From: JBDHWG01 sp046328525
GTDB lineage: Bacteria; Chloroflexota; Anaerolineae; Epilineales; JAHCIE01
Length of the DNA stretch: 64,000 nucleotides
Reading direction: 5' to 3'
Assembly (NCBI GenBank): GCA_046328525.1
Contig: JAXLWK010000008.1
Coordinates: 62,001-126,000 of the forward strand
Shown: piece by piece, positions 7,345-17,040 of the stretch
Layout of the letters: the number at the start of each line of letters is the position of its first letter
Position numbering within the stretch: the first letter of the stretch is position 1
The notes under the pieces: model-generated
Seen by the model: only the letters and a program-made list of their open reading frames with translations
Databases searched by the model: none
Told to the model about the DNA's origin: nothing
Program-made: the position numbers and the translations under genes

Positions 7345-7621
7345 GGGCGGCCACAGGGGGGCACGCCCCAACGGGCGGCCACGGGGGGGCACGCCCCAAC
7401 GGGCGGCCACAGGGGGGCACGCCCCAACGGGCGGCCACAGGGGGGCACGCCCCAACGGGCGGCCACAGGGGGGCACGCCCCAACGGGCGGCCACGGGGGG
7501 CACGCCCCAACGGGCGGCCACGGGGGGCACGCCCCAACGGGCGGCCACAGGGGGGCACGCCCCAACGGGCGGCCACAGGGGGGCACGCCCCAACGGGCGG
7601 CCACGGGGGGCACGCCCCAAC
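7345..7621. repeat. Tandem array of ten 27-28-bp units
   Basis: The unit begins GGGCGGCCAC, continues with A or nothing, a run of six or seven G, and ends CACGCCCCAAC. Ten units follow without spacers; three are one base shorter because of G-run or A/G variation. Long open frames cross it on both strands, but they are products of the repeat. The array fills the gap between two co-directional lipoprotein genes and is a likely variable-number locus. Confidence 0.95.
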
Positions 7622-7638
7622 GGGGCCGCGATCCGGCT

Positions 7639-8130
7639 TTAGCTCTTGGTGGTGGGGTAGCCCTTGTCCACCCAGCCGAAGTAGCCCTCGTCAATGGCCT
7701 TGACCTTGGTGTAGCCCTGCTTCATCAGCTCGCGGGCCGCCTGCTCGGCCTCGGCGTGGGGGCAGGCGCAATAGGTGATGATCCATTTATCCTTGGGTAC
7801 TTCGCTGTAGCGCTTGGCCATCTCGTAGTAGGGGATGTTGACGGCGCCGGGGATGTGGCCCGCCGCAAAGTCCGACGGGGCGCGGGCGTCAATGAAGAGC
7901 ACGTCGCTCTTGTCGTCGAAGGCCTTCTTCACCGTGTCCACCGGCACGAACAGCTTGTCGGCGCCCGTGGCGACGGCGTTGAAATCGGGCGCGGGTTTGG
8001 CTGCGGCCGCCGGGGCGCTTTGGCCGCCCGCTGCGGTGGGGGCGCTGGGGCTGGCGCCGCCGCAGGCCGCCAGGGCCAGCATGACACAGGCGAGAAGGGA
8101 TACACCAAGCATCTTCAGGACAGTACGCAT
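7639..8130 (-). CDS. Rhodanese-domain lipoprotein
   Basis: This 163-residue protein starts with a lipoprotein signal (lipobox LALAAC), then an Ala/Pro-rich linker, then a rhodanese domain (about 60-160). Domain landmarks are VLFIDARAPSDFAAGHIPGAVNIPYYEM and the active-site loop beginning TYCACPH, with the candidate catalytic Cys in YCACP. Rhodaneses move sulfane sulfur or bind redox partners. A lipid-anchored, extracytoplasmic form is implied here. The loop CACPHAEAEQAA lacks the usual CxxGxR pattern, so the preferred substrate may differ from classic thiosulfate transferases. Confidence 0.8.
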   Translation of the reverse strand: MRTVLKMLGVSLLACVMLALAACGGASPSAPTAAGGQSAPAAAAKPAPDFNAVATGADKLFVPVDTVKKAFDDKSDVLFIDARAPSDFAAGHIPGAVNIPYYEMAKRYSEVPKDKWIITYCACPHAEAEQAARELMKQGYTKVKAIDEGYFGWVDKGYPTTKS

Positions 8131-8212
8131 CGCCAGTCTTCCTCCTTAAACAGCGTGGCTAAGAACCATAATTGTAGAGCGGTCGGCGCCGAATCGTGAA
8201 ATCTGAGCGGCG

Positions 8213-10021
8213 CTACGGCGCTAAGCGCTCGCGCAGGTGGGCGGCGGTGGCCTCATCCAGGTCGGCCAGGCTCATGCCGAGCACCTTCTGGAGCGCCTCG
8301 TCGGTGAGGCTGCGTTGGAGGGCGCGGAAGCGCTCCGGCGAGACGGTCGCCCCGCCGCCGGCGGTCTGGCGCACGCGCGCCATGTCCACCTCGGCGAACG
8401 CGCGGTACAGCGCCAGGAAGCGCTCCTGCCCGGCGCGCTCGACGATGGTCTCGGCGGCGGCCGTCGAGTAGGCGTAAGCGACGGCGAGGGGCAGCGGCGC
8501 TCCGTCCAGCGTCTCCAAGCCGGTCATGTCGGCCAGGCGCGGGCGGCGGGCGTCCGGCTGGCGCAGGTGCTCGGCCAGGGCGGGGAAGTTGGCCTCGCCG
8601 GCGAAGACGCCGGCCGCGCCCTCGATGAGCCAGGGCGGCGTCCACGGCCGCGACCAGCGCGCCAGGGCCAGGTGGGTCAGCTCGTGCTGGATCGTCTGGT
8701 TGCGGTTGTTGCTCACCGCCCCATCCTGGAACGCGGCGTCGTTGATATACAACGCGCGGCTGACGGTCTGGATACCTGTTGGCGTCAGGAGATTGTCGAA
8801 GCGGGCGGAGCCGACGAAGCTCTCGCCGCTCTGCTGGGCCAGGCGGCTGAAGTCGTCGCGGGTGTCGGCGACGATCATGACGCTCACATCGTCCACCAGG
8901 TCGCCGAGCTGGGCCTTGAGGGCGATGTGGGCGGTCTCGGCCGCGTCCCTGAGGCTGCCCATGTCCTGGTCGGGGCGGTGGAACACAAGGAAGTGGGGCC
9001 AGCGCGTGACGCCGGTCAGGCCGACGGCCCAGAAGGGCGGCCGGTCGGGGGTCAGGCGGGTGATGCGCCAGCCGTCGGGGCCGCGGGCGAAGTCGCCGCT
9101 GAGTACCTGGCGGAACACCTCGTTCGGGGCGTCGTCGAAGGTGTAGACGGCGACGACGGTGGCGTTGCGCAGGCCCGCCGGCCGCCCATCGTCCAACTCG
9201 ACCTGCCCGGCCGCGCCGTCGGCGGCGAACACATCCAGCTCGAAGCGGCGGAACGGGACACTGCGGGCGAAGGCGAACGGGTCGGCGGGCGGGCCGAAGA
9301 ACTCGACCGGATCCGCGACCGACGCGGCCAGCGTCTTTTCGTCCGCGGCGAGGACGGCGCGGCCGACGCGGCCGAGCAGAGCGCGCACCTCGGCTGCCGC
9401 CTGAGCCGCGGTATCCGGCGTCGGCGAGGGGAGGGGGCCGCCGTCTTCGGCCAGGGCCACGGCGGCGCCGGCGCGCAGGTCGAGCTGCACCGGCGGGAAG
9501 CCGGGCAGGCGCAGGGTGGCGGCGTCGCCGCGGGGGCGGTCGAAGACCAGGTCGCCGGTGTTGGCGCTGCCCGCTGTCCAGGTGCGGGCCGGAGCGATGT
9601 CGTGGGCCAGGCTGGCCCCGACGCTGCGCGGGGTGAAGGGCGCGCCGTCGGCGACGAGGACGGCGTCGGCGCCGCTGACGCCGCCACTGCTGAGCAGGTC
9701 GCGGCTGCCGACGTTGCGGAACGACACGCCGAGGGTCAGGGTGTCGCCGGCGAGGCTGGCCCGCTCCAGGCGCATGATAATGGGCTGGCGGCGGGCGGCG
9801 ACGGAGAGGTCCAGGGTGAGCAGGCGAGACACGGCGGTGGCCGTGGGCGCGGGGGTCGCGGTGGGGGCTGCGGTCTCGGTCGGCGCGGCAAGGGCAGGCG
9901 AGGTCGGGGCGGGTTTCAAACCCGCCCCGACGGAAAGGGACGGGGCGGGCGGGCCGGCGCTGCACGCGGCCACGCCGACCAGCGCCCACACGGCGAGGCC
10001 GAGGGCGCACAGGCGGAGCAT
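8213..10021 (-). CDS. Gluzincin-like metallopeptidase lipoprotein (peptidase MA-like)
   Basis: This 602-residue protein has a lipoprotein signal (lipobox VGVAAC, Cys20), a PT-rich linker (30-65), a strand-rich N-terminal domain (about 65-180), a middle domain (about 205-340) and a C-terminal peptidase domain. The zinc motif HELTH is at 446-450, with the third ligand Glu467 in PPWLIEGAA, the gluzincin arrangement. It probably cleaves peptides outside the cell. Residues VGAGLKPAPT (31-40) are encoded by a perfect palindrome that resembles an intergenic repeat. Start ATG 10021 is chosen for the signal peptide; the frame runs further upstream without one. Confidence 0.75.
   Translation of the reverse strand: MLRLCALGLAVWALVGVAACSAGPPAPSLSVGAGLKPAPTSPALAAPTETAAPTATPAPTATAVSRLLTLDLSVAARRQPIIMRLERASLAGDTLTLGVSFRNVGSRDLLSSGGVSGADAVLVADGAPFTPRSVGASLAHDIAPARTWTAGSANTGDLVFDRPRGDAATLRLPGFPPVQLDLRAGAAVALAEDGGPLPSPTPDTAAQAAAEVRALLGRVGRAVLAADEKTLAASVADPVEFFGPPADPFAFARSVPFRRFELDVFAADGAAGQVELDDGRPAGLRNATVVAVYTFDDAPNEVFRQVLSGDFARGPDGWRITRLTPDRPPFWAVGLTGVTRWPHFLVFHRPDQDMGSLRDAAETAHIALKAQLGDLVDDVSVMIVADTRDDFSRLAQQSGESFVGSARFDNLLTPTGIQTVSRALYINDAAFQDGAVSNNRNQTIQHELTHLALARWSRPWTPPWLIEGAAGVFAGEANFPALAEHLRQPDARRPRLADMTGLETLDGAPLPLAVAYAYSTAAAETIVERAGQERFLALYRAFAEVDMARVRQTAGGGATVSPERFRALQRSLTDEALQKVLGMSLADLDEATAAHLRERLAP
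9904..9930. repeat. Palindrome inside the metallopeptidase gene
   Basis: TCGGGGCGGGTTT and AAACCCGCCCCGA are perfect 13-bp arms around a single C. The same design (14-bp arms, central C) is intergenic at 53462-53490. Here it encodes part of the linker after the lipobox. Confidence 0.8.
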
Positions 10022-10142
10022 ATGCCGATGGGACACGACGGGCGACACAGGCAGCCTTTCGACAAGCGGCGCAACAGTCGCCCAAAGTGTAAGCATCGCC
10101 CGCGATAGGGTCAAGCCGCAACCCGCCGGTTGGAAAGAGGCA

Positions 10143-10222
10143 GGAAACGCAAAGGCGCAAGGCCGCAATGGGAGACGAGACGGAGCCGTGTCTTCCTTTG
10201 CGCCTCTGCGCCCTGGCGTTCC
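10143..10222. repeat. CGCAAAGG-type inverted repeat, copy 1
   Basis: GGAAACGCAAAGGCGCAAGG is answered by CCTTTGCGCCTCTGCGCC and GGCGTTCC after a ~30-bp middle. It lies between the tpiA stop and the metallopeptidase start. Related hairpins are at 20700-20769 and 51094-51167. Confidence 0.75.
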
Positions 10223-10238
10223 TTTACAGTCCGTCGGG

Positions 10239-10997
<759 letters not shown>

Positions 10998-11018
10998 GTG
11001 TCATTCCTCCGTTTGGTG

Positions 11019-13484
11019 TTAGGGTTGTCGTTTGATGACGATCAATGCAAAGTCGTCGTGCTGCGGCGCGTCGCCGACGTACTCGGTGACGGCCGACACA
11101 ATGGAGCCGATGATCTCGCTCGGGTGCTGCGCGTGGCAGCGGCGGATCACGTCCGCCAGGCGCTCCTCCCCGAAATCCACCTCTTCCAGGGTGATGGCCT
11201 CGGTCACTCCGTCAGTGTACAGGGCCAACACGTCGCCCGGCCGCAGCGTGACCACCTTCTCCTCCAGCCGGATGTCCTCGATCGCGCCGAGGACGATGCC
11301 CTTGCTCGACAGGTACTCGGCGCGGTCCGCACGGGCGCGGTAGATCAAGGGCGGCATGTGGCCGGCGTTGACGTAGATGAGCTGGCCGGTGGACGGGTCC
11401 AGGACGCAGTAGCACAGGGTCACGAACATGTCGGCGCGGGTGTCGCGCAGGATCAGGGCGTTGGCGCGGGTGATGGCCTCGACCGGCGGGCGGCGGCCGA
11501 GGACGGAGGCGCGCACCATGCTGCGGGTGGCGGCCATGAACATGGCGGCCGGGATGCCCTTGTCCGACACGTCGGCGATGACGAAGCCCCAGCGCCCCTC
11601 GGTCAGGGTCACGAAGTCGTAGAAGTCGCCGGCCATCTCCAGGGCCGGCCGCCAGAAGGCGGCGACCTCGTAGCCGGGGATGACGGGCACGTGCTCCGGC
11701 AGGAGCGACGCCTGGATCTCGGCGGCCAGCACCAGCTCCTGCTCCAGCCGCTGCCGCGCCAGCGCCTCCTGGTACAGCCGCGCCTCCTGGATGGCGATGG
11801 CGATCTGGTCGGCCAGGGTCTTGAGGACGAACAGGTCGTCTTTGTCGAACGCGCCGACGCGGTTGCTCTGCACGTCCAGGACGCCCAGGACGCGCTCCTC
11901 GATCTTGAGCGGGACGGCTAGCTCGGAGCGCGTGGCGTGGAGCTGGCGCTCGGGGTCGAGAATGTAGCGCGGCTCCTCGGCGATGTTGTTCGCCAGGATC
12001 GGCTCGCCCTCGGCGGCGACCCAACCGGTGATGCCCTGGCCGAGGGGGATGGTGTAGCTGTCGGCGCGGCGTGTCTCGTGCAGCTCGCCGGTGCTGGCGC
12101 GGAACAGCAGGTTGTCATCCTGGAGCGTCAGAATCTGGACGAAGTCGTAGCCGAAGCTGGCCTGGATGAGGTGCACGACGCGGCTGAACAGCTCGTCCAG
12201 GTTGACGATGGCCGCGACCTGGCGGCTGACCTCGCTGATGGCGCTGAGCTGGACGGCGCGCTTCCACTCGCGCTCGTACAGGCGGCCGTTCTCGAGGCCG
12301 ACGGCGACCTGGCTGGCGAGGCTTGTCAGCAGGCGCAGGTGGGCGTCGCTGAAGTGGTTCCGCGCGGGATGCTCCACCACCATGCCGCCGATGACTTCGC
12401 GGCCGGCCATGAGCGGGACGAGGAGCGCCGACTGCTCGTCGGGGTCTACGACCTCCTGGAGCTTGGGCGGGGCGTCGCCGATGCTGGCGATGCGCTCGCT
12501 CTCCCAGGCGTTGGTCAGCCACAGGCGCAGGCCGTCCAGCGGCATGGCGTCCGGCGTCTGACGCTCGCCGTGTACCACCCACAGCACCGGCCGCAGGGTC
12601 TCGCGCTCGGCGTCCAGCAGCGCAAAGCGAAAGTCGGCCGGGCCGACGATGCGCGTGGTGTAGTCGTAGGCTAGCTCGGCCAGGCGTTTGATGTCCATCT
12701 GGGCGTTGATGATGGCCTCGCCCAGCTCCTCGAACGTCGTCAGCTCGACCAGGCGGTCGTTGAGCTGGCGGGTGGTGCGGGCCAGGCGGTGTACCAGGCT
12801 GCTGGCGACGACGACGCCGCCGGCGACGATGAGGAACAGCAGGGGGCTGATGTCGTAGGCGATGGCGAGGACGGGGGCGATGGGCAGGGGCAGCAGCTCG
12901 ACGCCGAGGGACTGTCGCCAGGCGCGGCGCAGCCACTGGGCCGTCTGCTGCGCCCCACCGGCCAGGGCGGCGCGGATGAGCCAGATGAGATTGTCCAGCA
13001 CGAACCAGGTCACGAACAGGCCGACGAGGGGCACAATCTGGCCTATGGTGAGGTCGGTTGGCGCGAACGCCCCGCCCAGGGCGCGGTAGACCCAGGCGCT
13101 GACGAGGGCCACGATGGCCTTGACGGCCGCGCCGTAGACAGGGTAGCCGAGGGTGGTGGACGGGCTGAACGGGAAGCGGTAGACGGCGCGGCTCACCAGG
13201 TAGATCAGCTCGCTGGCGGCGGCGACGCACGCGCCGGGCACAGGGCCGAAGACGAGGATGGCGGCGATGTCAATGACGCCGAACAGGCTGTGGGTCGCGT
13301 CGGGGATGACCTCGAAGCCGGCGCGCTTGACGATGATCGAGAGCAGGACGAACAGAACCAGCCCAAGCGCCTGGACGGGGGCGTCGAGGGAGACGAAGGC
13401 GTCCGGCTGGCGCGCGCTCAGGATGAGCAGCGCGATGCCCAGCGCGGCGACGACGACCTGCCAGATGCGCGTGGAGAGGTTCAT
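11019..13484 (-). CDS. Membrane-anchored GAF-GAF-PP2C (SpoIIE/RsbU-type) phosphatase
   Basis: This 821-residue protein has six or seven membrane segments in residues 1-230, a linker helix, two GAF sensor domains (about 250-410 and 425-585) and a C-terminal SpoIIE-type PP2C domain (about 610-820). Phosphatase landmarks are AGDFYDFV, GFVIADVSDKGIPAAMFMA, NAGHMPPL, LYTDGVTEA and DDFALIVI; these carry the Asp ligands for metal. Such enzymes dephosphorylate STAS anti-anti-sigma factors. The ATG overlaps the stop of the RsbW-STAS gene in ATGA, implying translational coupling. The likely substrates are the STAS proteins encoded upstream. Confidence 0.9.
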   Translation of the reverse strand: MNLSTRIWQVVVAALGIALLILSARQPDAFVSLDAPVQALGLVLFVLLSIIVKRAGFEVIPDATHSLFGVIDIAAILVFGPVPGACVAAASELIYLVSRAVYRFPFSPSTTLGYPVYGAAVKAIVALVSAWVYRALGGAFAPTDLTIGQIVPLVGLFVTWFVLDNLIWLIRAALAGGAQQTAQWLRRAWRQSLGVELLPLPIAPVLAIAYDISPLLFLIVAGGVVVASSLVHRLARTTRQLNDRLVELTTFEELGEAIINAQMDIKRLAELAYDYTTRIVGPADFRFALLDAERETLRPVLWVVHGERQTPDAMPLDGLRLWLTNAWESERIASIGDAPPKLQEVVDPDEQSALLVPLMAGREVIGGMVVEHPARNHFSDAHLRLLTSLASQVAVGLENGRLYEREWKRAVQLSAISEVSRQVAAIVNLDELFSRVVHLIQASFGYDFVQILTLQDDNLLFRASTGELHETRRADSYTIPLGQGITGWVAAEGEPILANNIAEEPRYILDPERQLHATRSELAVPLKIEERVLGVLDVQSNRVGAFDKDDLFVLKTLADQIAIAIQEARLYQEALARQRLEQELVLAAEIQASLLPEHVPVIPGYEVAAFWRPALEMAGDFYDFVTLTEGRWGFVIADVSDKGIPAAMFMAATRSMVRASVLGRRPPVEAITRANALILRDTRADMFVTLCYCVLDPSTGQLIYVNAGHMPPLIYRARADRAEYLSSKGIVLGAIEDIRLEEKVVTLRPGDVLALYTDGVTEAITLEEVDFGEERLADVIRRCHAQHPSEIIGSIVSAVTEYVGDAPQHDDFALIVIKRQP

Positions 13485-14245
13485 GCCTTGAACGCTTCGA
13501 CCGCCTGGCGCTCGGTCTCGTAGAAGCTGAAGATGTTGTCGAAGCCGGCCATGCGGAAGATTTTTAGGACGGGCGGCGTGAGGCGGCACAGCTTGACGTC
13601 GCCGGCGTGGCGGCGGCTGCGCTTGACTGCCGCCAGGAGGACGCGCAGGCCGGTCGAGCTGATGTACGTGACCTGGCTGAAATCCACCACGACCTTCCAC
13701 TGCCCTCCGTCCGCCAGACTCGCCAGCTCGCCGTCCAGGTACTGGGAGCCGCTGGCGTCGAGACGGCCGCGCGGGGCGACGACCAGGACGTCGGCAGCGT
13801 AGCGCGACGCGGCGCTGGCGATGACGCGGCGGCGGCGCGTCATGATGACTTCGTTCCAGCCGTCGGGATTGAAGCGGAAGGTCACGTTGTCCATGAGCCG
13901 TCGCATGAAGAAGAGGCCCAGCCCGCCCGGCTCGCGCTCGTCCAGGGGCGCGTCCACGTTCGGCTCCGGCACGCTCGTCGGGTCGAACGGGTCGCCCTGG
14001 TTGCGGATGGTCACGACGAAGGTGTCGCTGCGCCGCTCGACGATAATCTCAATCGGCCCCTCGCCGCCGCGGTAGGCGTGCTCGATGACGTTGGTCACCG
14101 CCTCGTCCACCGCCATCTGGGCGTAGTAGGCCTCCTGCTCGGTCAGCCCACAGTCCGCCGCCGCGCTGGAGATGAACTCCGCGATGCTGGCAAGGTTCTC
14201 CGGTCGGCTCGTCGTCTTCAGCGTGTAGCGGTCGGGGGCGGACAT
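13481..14245 (-). CDS. RsbW-type kinase fused to a STAS anti-anti-sigma domain
   Basis: This 254-residue protein joins an RsbW/SpoIIAB-like HATPase domain (about 8-140) to a STAS domain (about 148-254). The kinase part shows N-box DEAVTNVIEHAY (Glu48, Asn52) and GGLGLFFMRRLMD (107-119). In the G1 box, where Asp is usual before QG, Asn82 is found (RNQGDPFDP). The STAS part has the phosphorylatable serine site YISSTGLRVLL (Ser196/Ser197). Kinase and substrate are normally separate. It starts one base past the upstream GAF-PP2C stop and overlaps the next gene by four bases, so the three form one operon. Confidence 0.9.
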   Translation of the reverse strand: MSAPDRYTLKTTSRPENLASIAEFISSAAADCGLTEQEAYYAQMAVDEAVTNVIEHAYRGGEGPIEIIVERRSDTFVVTIRNQGDPFDPTSVPEPNVDAPLDEREPGGLGLFFMRRLMDNVTFRFNPDGWNEVIMTRRRRVIASAASRYAADVLVVAPRGRLDASGSQYLDGELASLADGGQWKVVVDFSQVTYISSTGLRVLLAAVKRSRRHAGDVKLCRLTPPVLKIFRMAGFDNIFSFYETERQAVEAFKA

Positions 14246-14246
14246 C

Positions 14247-16787
14247 CTAGTCTCCCAATCTTTTCAGCACCACCAGGGTGATGTCGTCGAATTGCGGGTG
14301 GCCGGCGGCGAACGCGCCGACGGCGTCCACGATGCGGGCGGCGAGGGCCTCGGCGGGCAGGTGGCGGTGCGCGGCCACCACCTCGACCAGGCGCGTCTCG
14401 CCGAACGCCTCGTCGCGGTTGTTGATCGCCTCGGTGACGCCGTCGGTGTACAGCACCAGCGTGTCGCCCGGCGCCAGGGCGACGCTCCGCTGGGGCCAGC
14501 GGTACTCCAGGACGATGCCTAGCGCCGGGCCGTGGGCCTCCTGCCCCAGCCATTCCACCGCGCCGTCGGCGCGCACGACGAGGGGCGGGTTGTGGCCGGC
14601 GTTGACGAAGTCGAGGCGGCCGCCCTGCGGCTCCAGGGCGAGCAGGAACGCGGTCACGAACATGCTCGAGTCGGCGTCGGCGGCGATGAGGGCGTTGGCG
14701 TGGTCCATCGCCTCGACGGGCTGCGGGTAGGCCATGACGCTCGCCCGCAGCAGGCTGCGCGACACGGCCATGAAGATGGCGGCAGGGGCGCCCTTGTCCG
14801 ACACGTCGGCAATCACCACGCCGAGGCCGCCGTCGTCCTGGGGCACGAAGTCGTAGAAGTCGCCGGTCACGATGCGCGCCGGCTCCCAGCGCGGGGCGAT
14901 GTCCCAGCCGGCGAGCGTTGGCGCCTGCTCGGGCAGGAAGCTGCGCTGGATGTGGTGGGCCATCTCCAGCTCCTGGGCCAGGCGCTCCGCCTCCAGCTCC
15001 GCCCGCCGCAGGCGCTCGTTCTCGATGGCGACGGCAGTCTGCGACCCCATGCCGCTGGCGATTTCCAGCAGGCGCGGCGTGTAGCGCTCGGTCTCCGCCG
15101 ACGGGTCCAGGATCATGACGCCGACGAGCAGGCTGCGGGCGACCAGGGGCACGACCAGCAGGCGGTCGGCGTCGAACACGTCGAACAGATCGGCGCTCTG
15201 GGGCGCTTCGGGGCGCAGCACGAGAAACGGCTGGCGGTCGGCCAGCACCCTGTCGAAGATCGGGCCGCTCTGGGGCGATTTCAGGGCGGCGAAACGCGCC
15301 TGCCGCGCCGCCTCGTCCACGCCGCCTTCGACGACATACGGGGTGAAGGCGGCCGCCGCGCCGTCCCACAGGAAGAAGCCGCACGAGACCGCGCCGAGGA
15401 ACATGGGGGCCAGGCGGCCGACGGTCTCCACGATGTCTTCCATGCGGCTCAGGTTGCGGATGTTCTCCGACACCTGGAGCAGGGCATTGCGGTGCCAGGC
15501 CTCCTGGGCCTTCTCCTCGTACTCGCGGGCGTTGTGGATGGCGAGGGCGGCCTGGGCCGCGATCAGCCCGAGCAGCCGCGAGTCCTCGTCGCTGAAGTGG
15601 TCCGCCGCGCCGGCGTAGACCGCCAGGACGCCGATGACGTCGCCGCGAATGGCGACCGGCACGGCGACACCGGCCCGCCAGCCGTGGGCGCGCACGATGT
15701 CGGAGCCGGCGGAGGGCGACGCCTGCATGTCGGCTTCGATGATCGTGTCGCCCTCGACGTAGGCGCGGTGGGTGAGGCCGCCGGGCAGGGCGCGAAATGC
15801 GTTCCCCTCGAGCCACTCCGGCTGCCAGCCGACCGTCGCCACGATCGTCATCGTGTCGTCGTCGCCGAGCAGCGACAGGGCCGCCGCGTCGGCGTCGAGA
15901 ATGTGCGCCGCCTCCTCGACCACCAGCTGCGTCACCTGGCGCGGATCGAGGCTGGACAGGAGCTCGCGGGAGAGGCGCAGCAGCGTCTCTTGCTCGCGGA
16001 CGCGGCGGCTGCGGGCGTAGTCTATGAGCCGCGCCCGCTCGATCGCCATGCCCAGGGCGTCGCCGACCGCGCCGAGCACCTGCAAGTCGGCGCCGCCGAA
16101 CACCTCCTCCGATGCCCCGGTGACGTTGAGGATGCCCAGGGTGCGCTTGCGGGCGCGGATCGGGATGCTGGCGTGGTAGCGCAGGCCGCCGGTGTCCCCG
16201 GCCGCCTCCTCCAGCCGGCTGCACTGCACGATGTTGACCGCGCGCTTGAGCCGGCCGGTGCGGAGCTGCCACTGGCACTCGCACTCCGGCTCGCGCCGCA
16301 GCTCGCGGCGGTCGTCGTCGGCGAGGGCGGGCGGGAGGCCGATGTCGGCGACCGGGACGAAGGCGTCGTCGTCGTCGAGCAGGAACACCCAGCCCGTGTT
16401 CAGGCCCATGAGGGAGGTCAGCGCGTGGAGGATGGCGGCGATGGCCTCCTGGAGATCCGCTGCCTGGTTGAGCGTGGCGGAGATGTGGGTGAGGGTGTTC
16501 AGCTCCTGGACGACGCGGGCGCCAGCGGCGGCCTGGGCGTCGCGGTCGAGCCAGGCGACGAAGCGCTGGACCGGCGCGGCGCGGCGGCGCAGGGCGTCGC
16601 GGTCAAGACCCTGGGCGACAAGCTCGGCGCGGTACTTGAGAACCGCCGCGCGCGATAGAACGGCTGGCTGACTCATCGCGGCCAGCCAGCCCTCGAAAGC
16701 CGCTATGGCATCCCAGGCGTCTGCCGCTTCCTGGGGCGATAACTCCTGGCTCTCGACGTAGCGTGGGAAAACGTCTCGATAGTCCAT
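14247..16787 (-). CDS. Soluble triple-GAF PP2C (RsbU-type) phosphatase
   Basis: This 846-residue protein has a short helical N-terminal domain (1-85), three GAF domains (about 92-255, 270-425 and 430-600), a coiled linker and a SpoIIE-type PP2C domain (about 630-845). Motifs include TGDFYDFV, GVVIADVSDKGAPAAIFMA, NAGHNPPL, LYTDGVTEAI and FDDITLVVL. There is no membrane segment. The N-terminal helices (FEGWLAAM, YRAELVAQGL, VQRFVAWL) resemble the core-binding fold of tyrosine recombinases. It is first in the operon with the RsbW-STAS fusion and the membrane PP2C; the GAF domains probably sense small ligands and gate dephosphorylation. Confidence 0.9.
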   Translation of the reverse strand: MDYRDVFPRYVESQELSPQEAADAWDAIAAFEGWLAAMSQPAVLSRAAVLKYRAELVAQGLDRDALRRRAAPVQRFVAWLDRDAQAAAGARVVQELNTLTHISATLNQAADLQEAIAAILHALTSLMGLNTGWVFLLDDDDAFVPVADIGLPPALADDDRRELRREPECECQWQLRTGRLKRAVNIVQCSRLEEAAGDTGGLRYHASIPIRARKRTLGILNVTGASEEVFGGADLQVLGAVGDALGMAIERARLIDYARSRRVREQETLLRLSRELLSSLDPRQVTQLVVEEAAHILDADAAALSLLGDDDTMTIVATVGWQPEWLEGNAFRALPGGLTHRAYVEGDTIIEADMQASPSAGSDIVRAHGWRAGVAVPVAIRGDVIGVLAVYAGAADHFSDEDSRLLGLIAAQAALAIHNAREYEEKAQEAWHRNALLQVSENIRNLSRMEDIVETVGRLAPMFLGAVSCGFFLWDGAAAAFTPYVVEGGVDEAARQARFAALKSPQSGPIFDRVLADRQPFLVLRPEAPQSADLFDVFDADRLLVVPLVARSLLVGVMILDPSAETERYTPRLLEIASGMGSQTAVAIENERLRRAELEAERLAQELEMAHHIQRSFLPEQAPTLAGWDIAPRWEPARIVTGDFYDFVPQDDGGLGVVIADVSDKGAPAAIFMAVSRSLLRASVMAYPQPVEAMDHANALIAADADSSMFVTAFLLALEPQGGRLDFVNAGHNPPLVVRADGAVEWLGQEAHGPALGIVLEYRWPQRSVALAPGDTLVLYTDGVTEAINNRDEAFGETRLVEVVAAHRHLPAEALAARIVDAVGAFAAGHPQFDDITLVVLKRLGD

Positions 16788-17040
16788 CTCACGTCGCTAA
16801 CGGGCAGGAATCATGCCGCGCACCATCGTTGAGTCGTCTGTGTCGCGGCGCTGTCGCCCGCCGACGCCACCGACTCAAGTCGGTGGCTGATTCAACAAAG
16901 CCTGCTGAAGCGCAGCAGGGGCGTTCCGCCCCCGCACCCCAAGACGGCAGCCCATTTGAGGGGGGCTTCGTCTCCTTAGCCTGGCACATGAGTGCCACGC
17001 GTTCTCGACGGGGTACGGCTTATTCTACGCAGCCCTGCAT
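16788..17040. repeat. Intergenic hairpin cluster, CTTSAG-type, copy 1
   Basis: The 253-bp gap between the STAS gene and the triple-GAF phosphatase contains GCCCGCCGACGCC followed by CCACCGACTCAAGTCGGTGG (16867-16886), AGCCTGCTGAAGCGCAGCAGG, a GGGGCGTTCCGCCCC palindrome and TGGCACATGAGTGCCA. The opening GCCCGCCGACGCC plus an ACTCAAGT-centred hairpin recurs at 21570-21600. Confidence 0.7.

Noticed and set aside
7345..7621. Possible CRISPR array
   Set aside because: The units abut each other with no unique spacers, and no cas gene is present.
7133..7694. Proline/glycine-repeat proteins on both strands across the tandem array
   Set aside because: Every frame through a stop-free 28-bp repeat yields such a protein. 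None has a ribosome-binding site or a plausible non-repeat domain of its own.
16981..16996. TGGCACATGAGTGCCA as a sigma-54 promoter
   Set aside because: The spacing is one base short and the sequence is a palindrome belonging to the repeat cluster.
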